Notes: generated by a model not told the origin, from the sequence alone. DNA of 64,000 bases from DALYLB01 sp964468345 (GCA_964468345.1 CAYXVZ010000024.1:1-64000), one strand, 5' to 3'; positions 25,323 through 34,728 are shown, numbered from the stretch's first letter. A program made the numbers and translations.

Positions 25323-26360
25323 CCGATCACGATGGACAAAGAAGGAAAGCTGCGCGCCGGTGACCATGCTGCGGCCGGTGTATAAAAACACGGCGAGCCA
25401 TGATGCCTGTATGAACAGCAGCGCAAGCGGATCCCAGAGCGCGCGCAGGCCCGCGCCGATTTGCACGACCGGGACCGTTCCGGCGGGCATGACAAACACG
25501 ATGGCAATCGAATACAGCACGAGCAGCAGCGACATTACCTGATAGGCGGAGATCGTTTCCGCTTTGCCGCGCAGATCCGAACGAAACAGCTCGGAAAAGA
25601 ACCGCCAGAGCTGTGTTGCAACAGTCGTGAACACCAGGGACGCGGCGAAGCGGCTATTGAGATAGAGCAGCGTCCCGATCAAACCGATCACCGTCAGCAC
25701 GATTGCCGTGATGGCCTGAATGGGAACCACGCGGACGCCTTCCAGGCCGCCTTCATAAGCCACTTTCTTCGTCGCGCCCGTGAAGGTGAAATGCAGCGAA
25801 TCGAAAAGCCGTTGATATCGCGGCGAAAGCGATTCGACGCGCTTGCCGTAACAGCAGCCGAAGCTGATGCAGGCCAGGCGGCCGAAGCCTTCCGCATAGG
25901 CATAGGCCGTTACGGCGGCGGCGAAGATCGGCAATACCGAGAACTCGATGTCGAATGCCGCATTGACGGCGCGAATCAGCAAGGGCGCCGCCAGCGCGCC
26001 GACAAAGGACGCGCCGCCGATGGTGAAGGTATAGGCTTTTTTCTCTACGATGGCGGCGATCAATCGCGCGGCCGGCCAGCAGATCGCAAAAAAAGCCGCG
26101 CCCAGCGCGAAGATCGCCAGCAGCGGATAACCGATTCCGCCGAGCAGCAAGATCAACATCAGGAAGCCGAAGACATTGGCCGTGGCGACGAAAAATCCGT
26201 AATAGGTCAGATTCAGGCCGCGCCAATCGCCGGACTCGGTCTTGCCTATCGGAACGGCAGCCAGAATCTGCCATTGCTCCTGGGGAAGCCGGCGAAAAGC
26301 CCAGCGAAAGAATGCCGCAATCAGAAGACATAAAAGAACGAGAAAGAATGCATTGCTCAT
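25317..26360 (-). CDS. Lgt-like (prolipoprotein diacylglyceryl transferase-related) membrane protein
   Basis: A 347-aa protein with about seven to eight transmembrane helices. The segment 'YAEGFGRLACISFGCCYGK' resembles the Lgt signature (GRxGCFxxGCCYG), the region binding phosphatidylglycerol. Overall it is more divergent than a housekeeping Lgt and about 60 residues longer, and it sits as the last gene of an operon with phosphatidylserine decarboxylase, overlapping it by 4 bp. It may transfer a phospholipid-derived group to another acceptor. True Lgt activity is not established by sequence. Confidence 0.75.
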   Translation of the reverse strand: MSNAFFLVLLCLLIAAFFRWAFRRLPQEQWQILAAVPIGKTESGDWRGLNLTYYGFFVATANVFGFLMLILLLGGIGYPLLAIFALGAAFFAICWPAARLIAAIVEKKAYTFTIGGASFVGALAAPLLIRAVNAAFDIEFSVLPIFAAAVTAYAYAEGFGRLACISFGCCYGKRVESLSPRYQRLFDSLHFTFTGATKKVAYEGGLEGVRVVPIQAITAIVLTVIGLIGTLLYLNSRFAASLVFTTVATQLWRFFSELFRSDLRGKAETISAYQVMSLLLVLYSIAIVFVMPAGTVPVVQIGAGLRALWDPLALLFIQASWLAVFLYTGRSMVTGAQLSFFVHRDRI

Positions 26361-27430
26361 ACAAGTCCTCCCACGACGGCAGCCAGGACCTGCTGCCTGT
26401 ATTTTGCATTGCTTGTACTGGTCGCGATTTGCGAGCGGACTTCGACTTCGGTTTCAACCAGGGGGCGGCCGAAGCCCGCGGAAAAACGACTCTGCACGCC
26501 TGCGCGCTGCTGGTTGTGCAGCAGATCCTGGTCGAAGGCCACGCGACCCGGTTCAAAGAGCAGGACATCGGTGCTGCTGCCCGGTCGATAGAGACTTTTC
26601 GGGCAGCCGCGCTCGACGAACATTCCAGGCATGACCGGGCGCGGCTCGTCATACTTTTCGCGGCTGTAACATTGCACGACCTCGCCGATCATCAGCGCCG
26701 TGACCTCGATCATGGCCACGAGGCCGACCTGGCTGCCGTCCGCGACATCCGTATCGATGATCGTGACCGTGCGCGTGTTCTTGGAATACGGCGTGACCTC
26801 GGCAACGATGGCCGCGGGATTGCAGGCGTGATAATTCCCGCGGACTTCATACACATCGCGAATCACCCCGGCCACGGGCGTGTGATTGTAATGATATTTG
26901 TCGGGCGTCAGCCGAAAGATGGCGAAGCTGCCGCGGGCAAAGGCCGCCAGCCACGCTCGTTTCTCGCGGCCGAGCAATTCCGCCAGGTCGAAGAATTTGT
27001 TTTTGAGAAACAGGACCGAGGTTTCACTGAGCGAGCCGACCAGCACGCGCGAATCGGCGGGCGAAACAATGATGGTTTCGTCTTCCGGCATCGGCCGGCA
27101 GTCCCAGTAGCGAATCTTTCGTTCGAAGACCTTGCGCACCGAATCGAGCGCCTCGGGCGGGTCGAGCGCTTCGTCGAGATCGACGCCGCATTCGGCCAGG
27201 AATTTCCGATTGCCTGAGAGCGCGCCGCCGATGGGCAGGTCATAGTTCAGCCATCCGAGCAGGCCGGTCGTCCGGCGGCTGATGGCGAATTTGAACACCA
27301 TGGGCGCGACCTCGCGCGCGCTGCCATAGAGATGACGAACGATCGGATCGTTAAAGAGCCGTTCATTCCGCGGCTGCCCTGAGCGTCGATCAATATACTG
27401 GTGCGGCAATGCGCTGAACGCTTTTTTCAT
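26357..27430 (-). CDS. Phosphatidylserine decarboxylase family protein
   Basis: A 357-aa protein. 'FRLTPDKYHYNHTPVAGVI' matches the conserved FRLSPxDYHRxHxPxxG region, and near the C-terminus 'GSSTDVLLFEPG' corresponds to the LGST/GGST autocleavage site where the Ser becomes the pyruvoyl group; here the tetrapeptide is GSST. It would decarboxylate phosphatidylserine to phosphatidylethanolamine, or a related lipid. Length and the N-terminal region fit the larger class of Psd enzymes. It overlaps the upstream 795-aa gene by 41 bp and the Lgt-like gene by 4 bp. Confidence 0.87.
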   Translation of the reverse strand: MKKAFSALPHQYIDRRSGQPRNERLFNDPIVRHLYGSAREVAPMVFKFAISRRTTGLLGWLNYDLPIGGALSGNRKFLAECGVDLDEALDPPEALDSVRKVFERKIRYWDCRPMPEDETIIVSPADSRVLVGSLSETSVLFLKNKFFDLAELLGREKRAWLAAFARGSFAIFRLTPDKYHYNHTPVAGVIRDVYEVRGNYHACNPAAIVAEVTPYSKNTRTVTIIDTDVADGSQVGLVAMIEVTALMIGEVVQCYSREKYDEPRPVMPGMFVERGCPKSLYRPGSSTDVLLFEPGRVAFDQDLLHNQQRAGVQSRFSAGFGRPLVETEVEVRSQIATSTSNAKYRQQVLAAVVGGLV

Positions 27431-29777
27431 CCAAGATCCTTTCGGCCTTGCCGATATCCTGCCCGATCGACAGCAGACAGAGATTGAGCAGGCGAACCAA
27501 ATCGGAGTCCGAAATCGAATTCTCGAGTATCGCGGAACGCATCTCCGTCGTGAACTCCTCGGGCGGGCGGTCCCCTATGCAATGCCGAAGGGCCTGTCGC
27601 GCTTCATTGCCCGCGTGTTCGATGTCCCGCGTGTCTTCTTCAAGAAAGGCGAAGCTCTCCGCAATCTGTCGTTCGCGAAGCTCGTTCCGGTAATAGTCTT
27701 CAGCCTGTTGATTGAATTCACGTGCATTCACGTACAGAGCCTGGCGTTCCGGGAATCCTTGCAAAATCCCGCGCGTGAGTTTGCCCGCCGCGGAATGCTG
27801 CGCCGCATCATGCAGGCGCATGGAAAGGTCTTCCATGGATTCGCGCATCTCCAGCATTTCAATCAGATCGGCCGCTTCTTCATGGAGCAATTCAACCAGG
27901 GCCTGCAGGTAATCCGGGAGTTTGACTCGCAGATAGCCCGGATAGCGGCGGCTGCTGCGCGTTCGCGTGGTTCGTTTGAGTATCGCCGCCAGCAGGCGGT
28001 TCGATGTGTCGCGCCGGACGTAAAACGTCGGCAGGCCGATCGCCGCCGCAAAAAAGATCTGTCGCCGTTCGCTTTCAATAAACGGATCATCGGGAATGTG
28101 GTCGTGCGTGAAGCGTTCCGTGATCTGATACTTGAACGCCAGCGCGGTCACCAGCGCCTGCAGATCGGTGGCGCGATGCATGTCTTCGAAGCTTTCAAAC
28201 AGGCTGTAATGGCGTCCTTCGAACCCGCAAAATCCCATCGTCGAAAATTCGCGCAGGCGATAAAGCAGGTATAACGACATCCGGTCATCGAACACGCCGA
28301 GGGTCGCCAGATCGCGTTTGAGCCGATCCCCGTTTCCGAGTTCTCCATCCAGAGCCGGGCTGCGGTCCGTGCTCATCAGCGATGCCAGGTAATCCAGCAA
28401 CCGGGAATCCGTCACGACATCGCCGCGCAGGCGAAAGACCGTGCTGAGAATCCGATCGATCCATTGCGGTCCGCATGGCGTCATCGGATAACCGAAGATT
28501 TTCAAATCCGCCTTTCCCCGCCAGCGCCGCCACAACATGCGCAGGTGCGTGTAATCGAGTTCGTGCGGCAAAAATCCCAGCACCTTTTCCGGATGAAAAT
28601 CCGAGAACGCGAATCGATAGGGCGCCGCGCTATAGGTCCCGACAAACAGCGGCAGAAAATGCTCGACAATCTTGATCGATAGATCGCCGATGACTTTCTC
28701 TTCCGCCGCATCGAAACCCGGCAGCTTATCGCGCCGCGCGCGGGTCAAGAGGCGGCTGCCCAGGCTGATGTGGATTCCGTTATTCGCCAGACTCGTATTC
28801 GACACATTGGGCAACACGACGAGGTTATTGACGATGATGCCCGCCTCGCGGAGCTTCGCGACGCCATTGAGCTGGCTGCGGCTCAAGGACTGATGGCACA
28901 GGTGCATGTAAGCCTGTTTGGATTCCCCGTCGTCCCAGCCCGATAAACAGGGGCTCATCATCAACTCGCGATAAAACGCATCCGAGATGCAATCGTTGAG
29001 CTGTTTCTGCCGCTGGGGCGGATTCGGCGCGAAATAGATCATCGCCTTCTGGCCGCGCTCTTCCAGTCCCAGCCGGCGATTGGCATACATCACCAGCAAT
29101 TGCGAAAGCAGGTATCGCTTGGCCGCCTCGCGCGCCACCCCGCGGGCCATTCCCTCGGACGGTCGCAGCCCCTGGACATAAAAGGAAAACGTCTCGGGCG
29201 ATGTGTTGTCATTTAAAAAGTGCCCGAGCAATCGCAGTCCCGTCGTGCTGAGGACGCGTGGTAAATCCAGTTGCGATCCGATGACATCGGCCAGCGAAAG
29301 TTTCAACAGATAGCTGATCGGAACGCGAATAAAGGGCTCGCCCTCCTGTTCGAAGAAGAAGCGCTGCCAGTCAGAGCGTTTGCCCCGTTTCTGATCCTGT
29401 TTGTCCGCGAGCAGGTCGCCATCGAACGTCCTTCGCGCAAAAGTGCTGAGCATCCGCGCCGGAAAGCGAACCCAACTGTTCTCCCAGATGCCATCGGGAT
29501 TGTCATTCAAATACCGTTCGAGTTCCGTAATGATTCGCCGCGGCGCGTCGCCGGCGGCCACCCGGCGCAGGATATTGATGTAATAGTTGGACTGCTCGAT
29601 ATACAGCGGCAGGTCCACATCGCGCTTCGCCCCTTCAACAACCGCCTGCAGCTCCGCCTCCGACCCGGCCGTGATGTCCTCCGCCGAAAAGGGCATTTGA
29701 TTCGACACCGCTCCGCCAGCGCCCGCCGGGCACCCCAAGGCTTCGAAAATTCGGCGTAGATTCCGGTTACTCGCCAT
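27390..29777 (-). CDS. Large protein of unknown function, first gene of the Psd/Lgt-like operon
   Basis: A 795-aa protein with a GAGGGA ribosome site before the ATG at 29777. I do not recognise a family. It has no signal peptide and no clear transmembrane helix, so it is probably cytoplasmic or peripheral. It is mostly alpha-helical in composition with many Arg/Leu-rich helices; aromatic and His-rich patches such as 'FSDFHPEKVLGFLPHELDY' (about residues 405-425) and 'THDHIPDDPF' (about 590) could be catalytic or structural. The last 100 residues look coiled-coil-like. Its 41-bp overlap with the decarboxylase gene argues for a shared task, perhaps a new lipid-modifying step. Confidence 0.75.
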   Translation of the reverse strand: MASNRNLRRIFEALGCPAGAGGAVSNQMPFSAEDITAGSEAELQAVVEGAKRDVDLPLYIEQSNYYINILRRVAAGDAPRRIITELERYLNDNPDGIWENSWVRFPARMLSTFARRTFDGDLLADKQDQKRGKRSDWQRFFFEQEGEPFIRVPISYLLKLSLADVIGSQLDLPRVLSTTGLRLLGHFLNDNTSPETFSFYVQGLRPSEGMARGVAREAAKRYLLSQLLVMYANRRLGLEERGQKAMIYFAPNPPQRQKQLNDCISDAFYRELMMSPCLSGWDDGESKQAYMHLCHQSLSRSQLNGVAKLREAGIIVNNLVVLPNVSNTSLANNGIHISLGSRLLTRARRDKLPGFDAAEEKVIGDLSIKIVEHFLPLFVGTYSAAPYRFAFSDFHPEKVLGFLPHELDYTHLRMLWRRWRGKADLKIFGYPMTPCGPQWIDRILSTVFRLRGDVVTDSRLLDYLASLMSTDRSPALDGELGNGDRLKRDLATLGVFDDRMSLYLLYRLREFSTMGFCGFEGRHYSLFESFEDMHRATDLQALVTALAFKYQITERFTHDHIPDDPFIESERRQIFFAAAIGLPTFYVRRDTSNRLLAAILKRTTRTRSSRRYPGYLRVKLPDYLQALVELLHEEAADLIEMLEMRESMEDLSMRLHDAAQHSAAGKLTRGILQGFPERQALYVNAREFNQQAEDYYRNELRERQIAESFAFLEEDTRDIEHAGNEARQALRHCIGDRPPEEFTTEMRSAILENSISDSDLVRLLNLCLLSIGQDIGKAERILDEKSVQRIAAPVY

Positions 29778-29918
29778 TCCCTCGCTCGGATCCTATTGCT
29801 TTGTATTGAGATTATGAGGCGTTCAAAAGGAAAGGTACTGTAGAAATTTTAACTGCGAGTTAGGACGGGGTTAATTCTTTCTTCTGTTCTGCACAACGAT
29901 GAAATCAAAAGGCAAGAG

Positions 29919-29948
29919 GGTATTTACTCACGAATTTTCGTCCCGGAG
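29919..29948. repeat. Detached left end of the palindromic element split by the insertion sequence
   Basis: GGTATTTACTCACG followed by CGTCCCGGAG is the inverted counterpart of the far right end of the palindrome (31827-31853: CCGGGACGG...CGTGAGTAATTACC). The insertion sequence lies immediately to the right. A fragment of the family D repeat (GAAATCAAAAGGC, 29900-29912) is just to its left. Confidence 0.75.
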
Positions 29949-31644
29949 GAGATCGCTTAAAAAGTTGCCACCAGCGCCTTCAAGTTGTACGGTACGCAGA
30001 TCGTGAATTGTTACAGGAAACCACCATGCTCAAAAACACCTATGAAGTTGAATTGACTCCATTCGACCATCAGGTCTTTGAGACGTTTGTGCCAGCCAAT
30101 CATTATCTGCGCCAGCTCAAAGCCGCTATTGATTTTACTCCCATTCGCAGTCTGGTGGCCGACTGCTACTCCCCCGATCAAGGCCGCGGCGCAATTGACC
30201 CGATCCTCCTGATCAAGTTGTCACTTTTACAGTTTCAATACGATCTGTCGGATGATGGGGTCTTGCGACAAACGCAGGTCGACACCGCCTTTCGGTATTT
30301 TCTCGATTGGCCGGCACACAGACCGCTGCCCGAGCCAAGCCTTCTGTCACAATTTCGGAAGCGACTCTCGGCCGATCGCTTTACCAGAATCTTCAACGAA
30401 ATTCTCCGACAGGCACGCGCCAATGGATTGGTAAAGGATCGTCTGCGCCTGAAAGACGCCACTCATCTGATCGCCAATATCGCGGTGCCTTCTACGATTC
30501 GGCTTGTTGCCCAGACCCGAGAGCAACTGCTTTCCGCTGCCGAAGCCTTTGCGCCAGAGCAAGTCGCTCAATATCGGCAAGAGGCGCTCGAGATTCGGCA
30601 AACAACTACGGACCTGAAAGATAATGCGCGATTGCTCGCGCGCGTCAATCAATTGCGGGTTCTGGTCCAATGGGCCACGGACTGGCAAGAGCGCCTGGAC
30701 CAAGGCTCGACGTTAGTATCGTCCGATGTTCACCAGTCCTTTGTTGCAGCCCTGGCAATCGCACGCAAAGTGATTGGAGATCGCGAGCCAAAAGCGAAAG
30801 ATCAACTCCGTGCTTTGACCGACACCGACGTGCGTCGCAGCTATCACGGCGAGTATTACGACGGCTACCTGCTCGATCTGAGCGTAGACGCCGACTCCGG
30901 TTTGATTTGCGCGCTGGATGTATTGCCGGCTAACGCCGACGAAGCCGCAAGTGCCAAGAGTCTGATCGAAAGCGAAGAAGCCGCGCACGGCAATGACATC
31001 GAAAGTCTTTCGATGGATTCGATTGGCTACAACGGTCCGGCACTTAAAGCGTTGAGCGATGAAGCGGGCGGCCCTCAACTCCAGGTATTTGTTCCCCCCA
31101 AGCCTGATTGGTCGGCCACACCAGAACTCTATCAACCGGTTGATTTCAAGCTGAACGAAGCGGGCGACGAACTGACTTGCCCAGATGGAAAAACAACACG
31201 CAGCCGGCATCGCGACGCGAAAAATCACGGCTGGGTCTATAACTTCAAAGCCAGTTTATGTGACACCTGCCCGCTGCGTGCCAATTGTATAAAAGCCGAC
31301 AAGCGTGGCGGTCGCCAAGTATCAAAGAACGATTTTCAACCGCAATACGAAGCTGCCAAAGAACGAGCGACGAGTGAAGAGTACAAACAGGTCCGCAAAG
31401 AGCACCCCGCAGTCGAAAGGAAACTTGGGGAACTGGTACGATGGCACAACGGGAGGCGCGTCCGGTATCGAGGCCGCTTGCGCGTCAAAGTGCAATATCT
31501 CCTGCTCGGAATCGTCGCCAACTGCAAACGTTTTCTCCGCCTCTTAACGGCTGCGCCTGCTGCGCAGCCCGCTTAAGTCGCGGGCAAGAATAAGTGCCGC
31601 AGTCTGTCGAGTCGCTGCTTACTTCAGACTTTTTAAGCAATCTC
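29949..31644 (+). mobile_element. Intact insertion sequence, IS1182-like, with terminal inverted repeats and 5-bp target duplication
   Basis: Left end GAGATCGCTTAAAAAGT (29949-29965) and right end, read inward on the minus strand, GAGATTGCTTAAAAAGT match at 16 of 17 bases. CGGAG occurs directly before (29944-29948) and directly after (31645-31649). The single transposase gene is uninterrupted, so the copy may be active or recent. Removing the IS and one CGGAG restores the left arm of a long palindrome with a single mismatch to its right arm around the junction. Confidence 0.88.
30026..31576 (+). CDS. Transposase, IS1182-like (DDE)
   Basis: A 516-aa protein from the ATG at 30026 (a TTG at 30008 is in frame). 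The N-terminus has the DUF772-type helical DNA-binding domain ('FVPANHYLRQL..AIDFTPIRSLVADCY...G..AIDPILLIKLSLLQ'), followed by the RNase-H-like DDE catalytic domain (Asp in 'KDATH', later 'SMDSIGYN') and a zinc-ribbon-like 'CDTCPLRANC' before the C-terminal helix. Full length with no frameshift. Confidence 0.9.
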   Translation: MLKNTYEVELTPFDHQVFETFVPANHYLRQLKAAIDFTPIRSLVADCYSPDQGRGAIDPILLIKLSLLQFQYDLSDDGVLRQTQVDTAFRYFLDWPAHRPLPEPSLLSQFRKRLSADRFTRIFNEILRQARANGLVKDRLRLKDATHLIANIAVPSTIRLVAQTREQLLSAAEAFAPEQVAQYRQEALEIRQTTTDLKDNARLLARVNQLRVLVQWATDWQERLDQGSTLVSSDVHQSFVAALAIARKVIGDREPKAKDQLRALTDTDVRRSYHGEYYDGYLLDLSVDADSGLICALDVLPANADEAASAKSLIESEEAAHGNDIESLSMDSIGYNGPALKALSDEAGGPQLQVFVPPKPDWSATPELYQPVDFKLNEAGDELTCPDGKTTRSRHRDAKNHGWVYNFKASLCDTCPLRANCIKADKRGGRQVSKNDFQPQYEAAKERATSEEYKQVRKEHPAVERKLGELVRWHNGRRVRYRGRLRVKVQYLLLGIVANCKRFLRLLTAAPAAQPA

Positions 31645-31649
31645 CGGAG

Positions 31650-31853
31650 GGACGATGTGAATGTAGGCAGGCCGTTTACGGCCTGTGACGATAGTCAAAT
31701 GACCGCGTCCCGTAGGGACGCAACGAATCAATGCATCCAATTTCGCACCGTCCCGATGGGACGGTGAAATTTATAATTGCATTTACAGGCCGTAAACGGC
31801 CTGCCTACATTCACATCGTGCCTCCGGGACGGAGAGCCCGTGAGTAATTACCT
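31650..31853. repeat. Palindromic MITE-like element with nested hairpins, right part of the element split by the IS
   Basis: Perfect 35-bp inverted repeats lie at 31652-31686 and 31785-31819 (left arm starts ACGATGTGAATGTAGGCAGG). Between them are two perfect smaller hairpins, GCGTCCCGTAGGGACGC (31705-31721) and CACCGTCCC/GGGACGGTG (31746-31766). The right end extends to about 31853. There is no open frame, so it resembles a non-autonomous palindromic repeat. From 31854 to the next gene I see no feature beyond A/T-rich putative promoter DNA. Confidence 0.85.
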
Positions 31854-32058
31854 CCAAATAGGACATGGACTTTGCATATTGCTAACATAAATATTACTTA
31901 GGCTGAGTTGGTAATTGATGATAATTTTACAATAACTTATCGTAATAAAAATGGACATGCCGGTTACTATAGGTGTTTGTTGCTTGTTTAGTCCAACCTC
32001 GAAAAAGAACGCGTAAGAAACTCACATTACCAACCCTGATTGCTGGAGGTCCATTTCC

Positions 32059-34488
32059 GTGAGAATCAACCGATCTCTCTTATCCCTCGTTCTGGGCGCT
32101 GTGGTGTTTGGCGTCCTCTTTGCGGCGATGCTGCTGCACACACAGCGCGGATCGGCGGCGCAGACCTTGCCGGGCGCATTTCGGCGGATCGCGACGCATG
32201 ACGTCAACGGCGCGGTGGCGGAGATTGTGACATCGACGCCCAATGGCCGGACATTGATTTACACCAACTCCACTGATGGAAAAATTGGATTCGTGGACAT
32301 TGCGGATCCGGCATCGCCCGTCGAAATCGGATCGATCGCGGCCGGCGGCGAACCGACCTCGGTGGCGACCACCCCTGATGGCCGATGGGCCCTGGTCGTT
32401 GTGGACGGCACGCCCGATAAATTGCAGGTGATCGACCTGGGCGATAACACGATCGAGACGACAATGAACCTTGGCGGTCAGCCGGACTCGATCGCCGTCA
32501 GCGCGGATGGAAAGTACGCGGCGATTGCGATCGAGAACGAACGCGACGAGACGCTCAACGGCGGACGGATGCCGCAAACCCCCGCGGGCTTTCTGACCAT
32601 CGTCGACCTCGATGGAGCGCCTCAGAATTGGAAGCTGCGCAACGTGCAATTGACGGGCCTTGCGACGCGATTTCCCGAAGATCCGGAACCGGAGTTTGTA
32701 GACATCAACAGCCAGAATCAGGTCGCGGTAACCCTGCAGGAAAATAATCACGTCGTGATCGTGAACCTGGCGGACGGCAAGGTTCTCTCGCATTGGACGG
32801 CCGGCACGACGACCCATGCCGCCGATACCGCGAATAACGGCGACGTCAATTTCAATGGCCAGATCACAAATGCGCGCCGCGAGCCGGATGCAATCATCTG
32901 GACGCCCGGCGGCCGGCTGCTCACGGCAAACGAAGGCGATTACACCATCGATCTGGCGGGAGGGTTTGCGGGCAGTCGCGATTTCACGATCTTTTCGGCG
33001 GATGGAAAGGTCGTCTTTGAGCCCGGCGCGGATCTCGAAAGAGCCGCGGCGCTGGCGGGCCATTACCCGGACGCTCGCTCCGGTTCGAAGGGGATCGAGC
33101 CCGAGGGCGCGGAAGTCGCGTTCTATGGCGGCATTCCTCATGCCTTCGTCGCGTCGGAGCGAGGAGACTTCATCGCGGTTTATCGCATCGACGATGAGAC
33201 GAAACCGGTATTGACGCAGCTTCTGCCGACCGGCGATGCGCCGGAAGGCGTGCATGCGATTTCGCACCGGAATCTGCTGGTCGCATCGAACGAAGGCGAC
33301 GGAACCATTTCCATTTATCAATATGTCGTGGGTTCGAATGGCGCATCGAAGCCGGGCTATCCGCAGGTCACTTCCGGTGCGCCGTGGTGGAGTGCGATGT
33401 CGGGACTGGCGCAGGATGCAAACGGCAAAATCTACGCCGTGCCCGACAGCATCGTTCGTCCGAGCCGGATTTACACGATTTCTTCGAGCGATCCGATCCG
33501 CGTTGAATCGGCCCTCGTGCTCAATAAGAACTATGATCTGGAAGGCATCGCCATTCGGCCGGAAGGCGGATGGTGGCTGGTCAGCGAAGGCGCGGGAGCG
33601 GCCGGCGCGGCGACAGCCACGAAGAATCTTTTGATTCAGGTCGCTCCTGACGGCGCGATCGTCCGCGAAATCGAATTGCCGGCCGAGGTCAATGCGCGGC
33701 AGTTCCAGTGGGGATTCGAAGGGGTGACGACAAGCAGCGACGGCTCGCAGGTCTACGTCGCATTCCAGCGCGAGTGGCAGGATGATCCGGCGGGCTTGGT
33801 GAAAATCGGCCGCTATACGCCCGCAACGGGCGCATGGGCCTTTTATCGTTATCCGATCGAGGCTGCGCCGAAAATTACGGGCGCCTGGGTCGGCCTGTCT
33901 GAAATCGTTCGCATCGATGACCAGACCTTTGCCGTTATCGAACGCGACAATCAGCAACGCGACAATACAATTGTTCGACGCTTGTATTCATTTTCAATCG
34001 CCGGCCTCACGCCCGCGCCGGCCGGCGCGACGCCTCCCGTCGTGACCAAGACGCTGCTCCGCGACCTGATCAAGCAGGACGGGTTTCTGGTCGAGAAGGC
34101 GGAAGGCCTGCTGTATACCCCGCTCGGCGACTGGATTGTAATCAGCGACAACGACGGCGCGGGGGAAACCCGCGTGACCCGCATTCTGAATCAGAATTAC
34201 GATCGCTGCCTGCAGGATGAACAAAGCGGCGACCTGCTGCGTTTCAATTCCCGCACGGGCGCATATCTGTTTATACGCTGCGGCGGGTTCACTATCGCGG
34301 GGCGGGGCGCCATCGATCGCGAAGGCTGCGCGCTTCGACTGAATGATGCCCGTGTCTCGGTCAGCGTCGACGATTGCAGCTTCAGCAGCGTCAAAGGCGG
34401 TCGCGCCACGGTTCGCGCCAATGTGTTGGGGCCGGTATTTGAAATCAACGATGAAAACATCGGCGACAACACCTGCGGCTGCCGATAA
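32059..34488 (+). CDS. Secreted beta-propeller protein with phytase-like esterase region
   Basis: An 809-aa protein from a GTG start with GGAGG nine bases upstream. A signal/anchor helix (8-27) is followed by YncE-like repeats ('IYTNSTDGKIGFVDIADP', 'VATTPDGRWALVVV', 'AVSADGKYAAIA'), a middle section with 'GIEPEGAEVAFYGGIPHAFVA' like choice-of-anchor I proteins, and a segment 'NYDLEGIAIRPEGGWWLVSEG' typical of the phytase-like esterase family. The last ~100 residues are a separate Cys-containing module ('LLRFNSRTGAYLF...C'), which I recall as a recurrent tail in secreted proteins of related bacteria. Probably a surface or periplasmic phosphoesterase or binding protein; enzyme activity is uncertain. 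Confidence 0.78.
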   Translation: MRINRSLLSLVLGAVVFGVLFAAMLLHTQRGSAAQTLPGAFRRIATHDVNGAVAEIVTSTPNGRTLIYTNSTDGKIGFVDIADPASPVEIGSIAAGGEPTSVATTPDGRWALVVVDGTPDKLQVIDLGDNTIETTMNLGGQPDSIAVSADGKYAAIAIENERDETLNGGRMPQTPAGFLTIVDLDGAPQNWKLRNVQLTGLATRFPEDPEPEFVDINSQNQVAVTLQENNHVVIVNLADGKVLSHWTAGTTTHAADTANNGDVNFNGQITNARREPDAIIWTPGGRLLTANEGDYTIDLAGGFAGSRDFTIFSADGKVVFEPGADLERAAALAGHYPDARSGSKGIEPEGAEVAFYGGIPHAFVASERGDFIAVYRIDDETKPVLTQLLPTGDAPEGVHAISHRNLLVASNEGDGTISIYQYVVGSNGASKPGYPQVTSGAPWWSAMSGLAQDANGKIYAVPDSIVRPSRIYTISSSDPIRVESALVLNKNYDLEGIAIRPEGGWWLVSEGAGAAGAATATKNLLIQVAPDGAIVREIELPAEVNARQFQWGFEGVTTSSDGSQVYVAFQREWQDDPAGLVKIGRYTPATGAWAFYRYPIEAAPKITGAWVGLSEIVRIDDQTFAVIERDNQQRDNTIVRRLYSFSIAGLTPAPAGATPPVVTKTLLRDLIKQDGFLVEKAEGLLYTPLGDWIVISDNDGAGETRVTRILNQNYDRCLQDEQSGDLLRFNSRTGAYLFIRCGGFTIAGRGAIDREGCALRLNDARVSVSVDDCSFSSVKGGRATVRANVLGPVFEINDENIGDNTCGCR

Positions 34489-34506
34489 CTCCAGGCGATG
34501 GCAATC

Positions 34507-34550
34507 GCGCCGGATGAATAACAGCACAATTCCTGTTACTCATCCGGCGC
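34507..34550. terminator. Strong hairpin after the beta-propeller gene (no T-run)
   Basis: GCGCCGGATGAATAACAG pairs with CTGTTACTCATCCGGCGC, 17 of 18 positions, with an 8-nt loop, 18 bp after the stop. No T-tract follows, so it may be a mRNA-stabilising or Rho-assisted structure instead of an intrinsic terminator. Confidence 0.5.
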
Positions 34551-34575
34551 TATTACCATTGGTGATTCTTGTGAG

Positions 34576-34728
34576 AGCTAAATCAGAACAACCAGCCTTG
34601 GGACAACGCTTTTACCACGAAGAAACGAAGAGCACGAAGAAAGAGGCATGAAATCTGCTTTCTCTCTTTTCTTCGTGCTCTTCGTTTCTTCGTGGTTGTG
34701 CCTTTCTTCCCTGGCTTGATTTTGTCCT
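34576..34728. repeat. Long hairpin element, CACGAAG type (family A, copy 4)
   Basis: Left end GCTAAATCAGAACAACCAGC, inner arms CCACGAAGAAACGAAGAGCA and TGCTCTTCGTTTCTTCGTGG, right end CTGGCTTGATTTTG. Compared with copy 3 the two terminus types are swapped, so it lies in the opposite orientation. The remaining gap to 34918 shows only the ribosome site of the next gene. Confidence 0.85.

Noticed and set aside
25317..26360. Standard housekeeping Lgt
   Set aside because: Only the GRLxC...GCCYG region matches; length and the rest diverge, and the operon context is different.
29881..29948. Terminal repeat of the IS extending to 29919
   Set aside because: The further matching sequence belongs to the palindrome; the 5-bp duplication and the GAGATYGC ends set the IS border at 29949.
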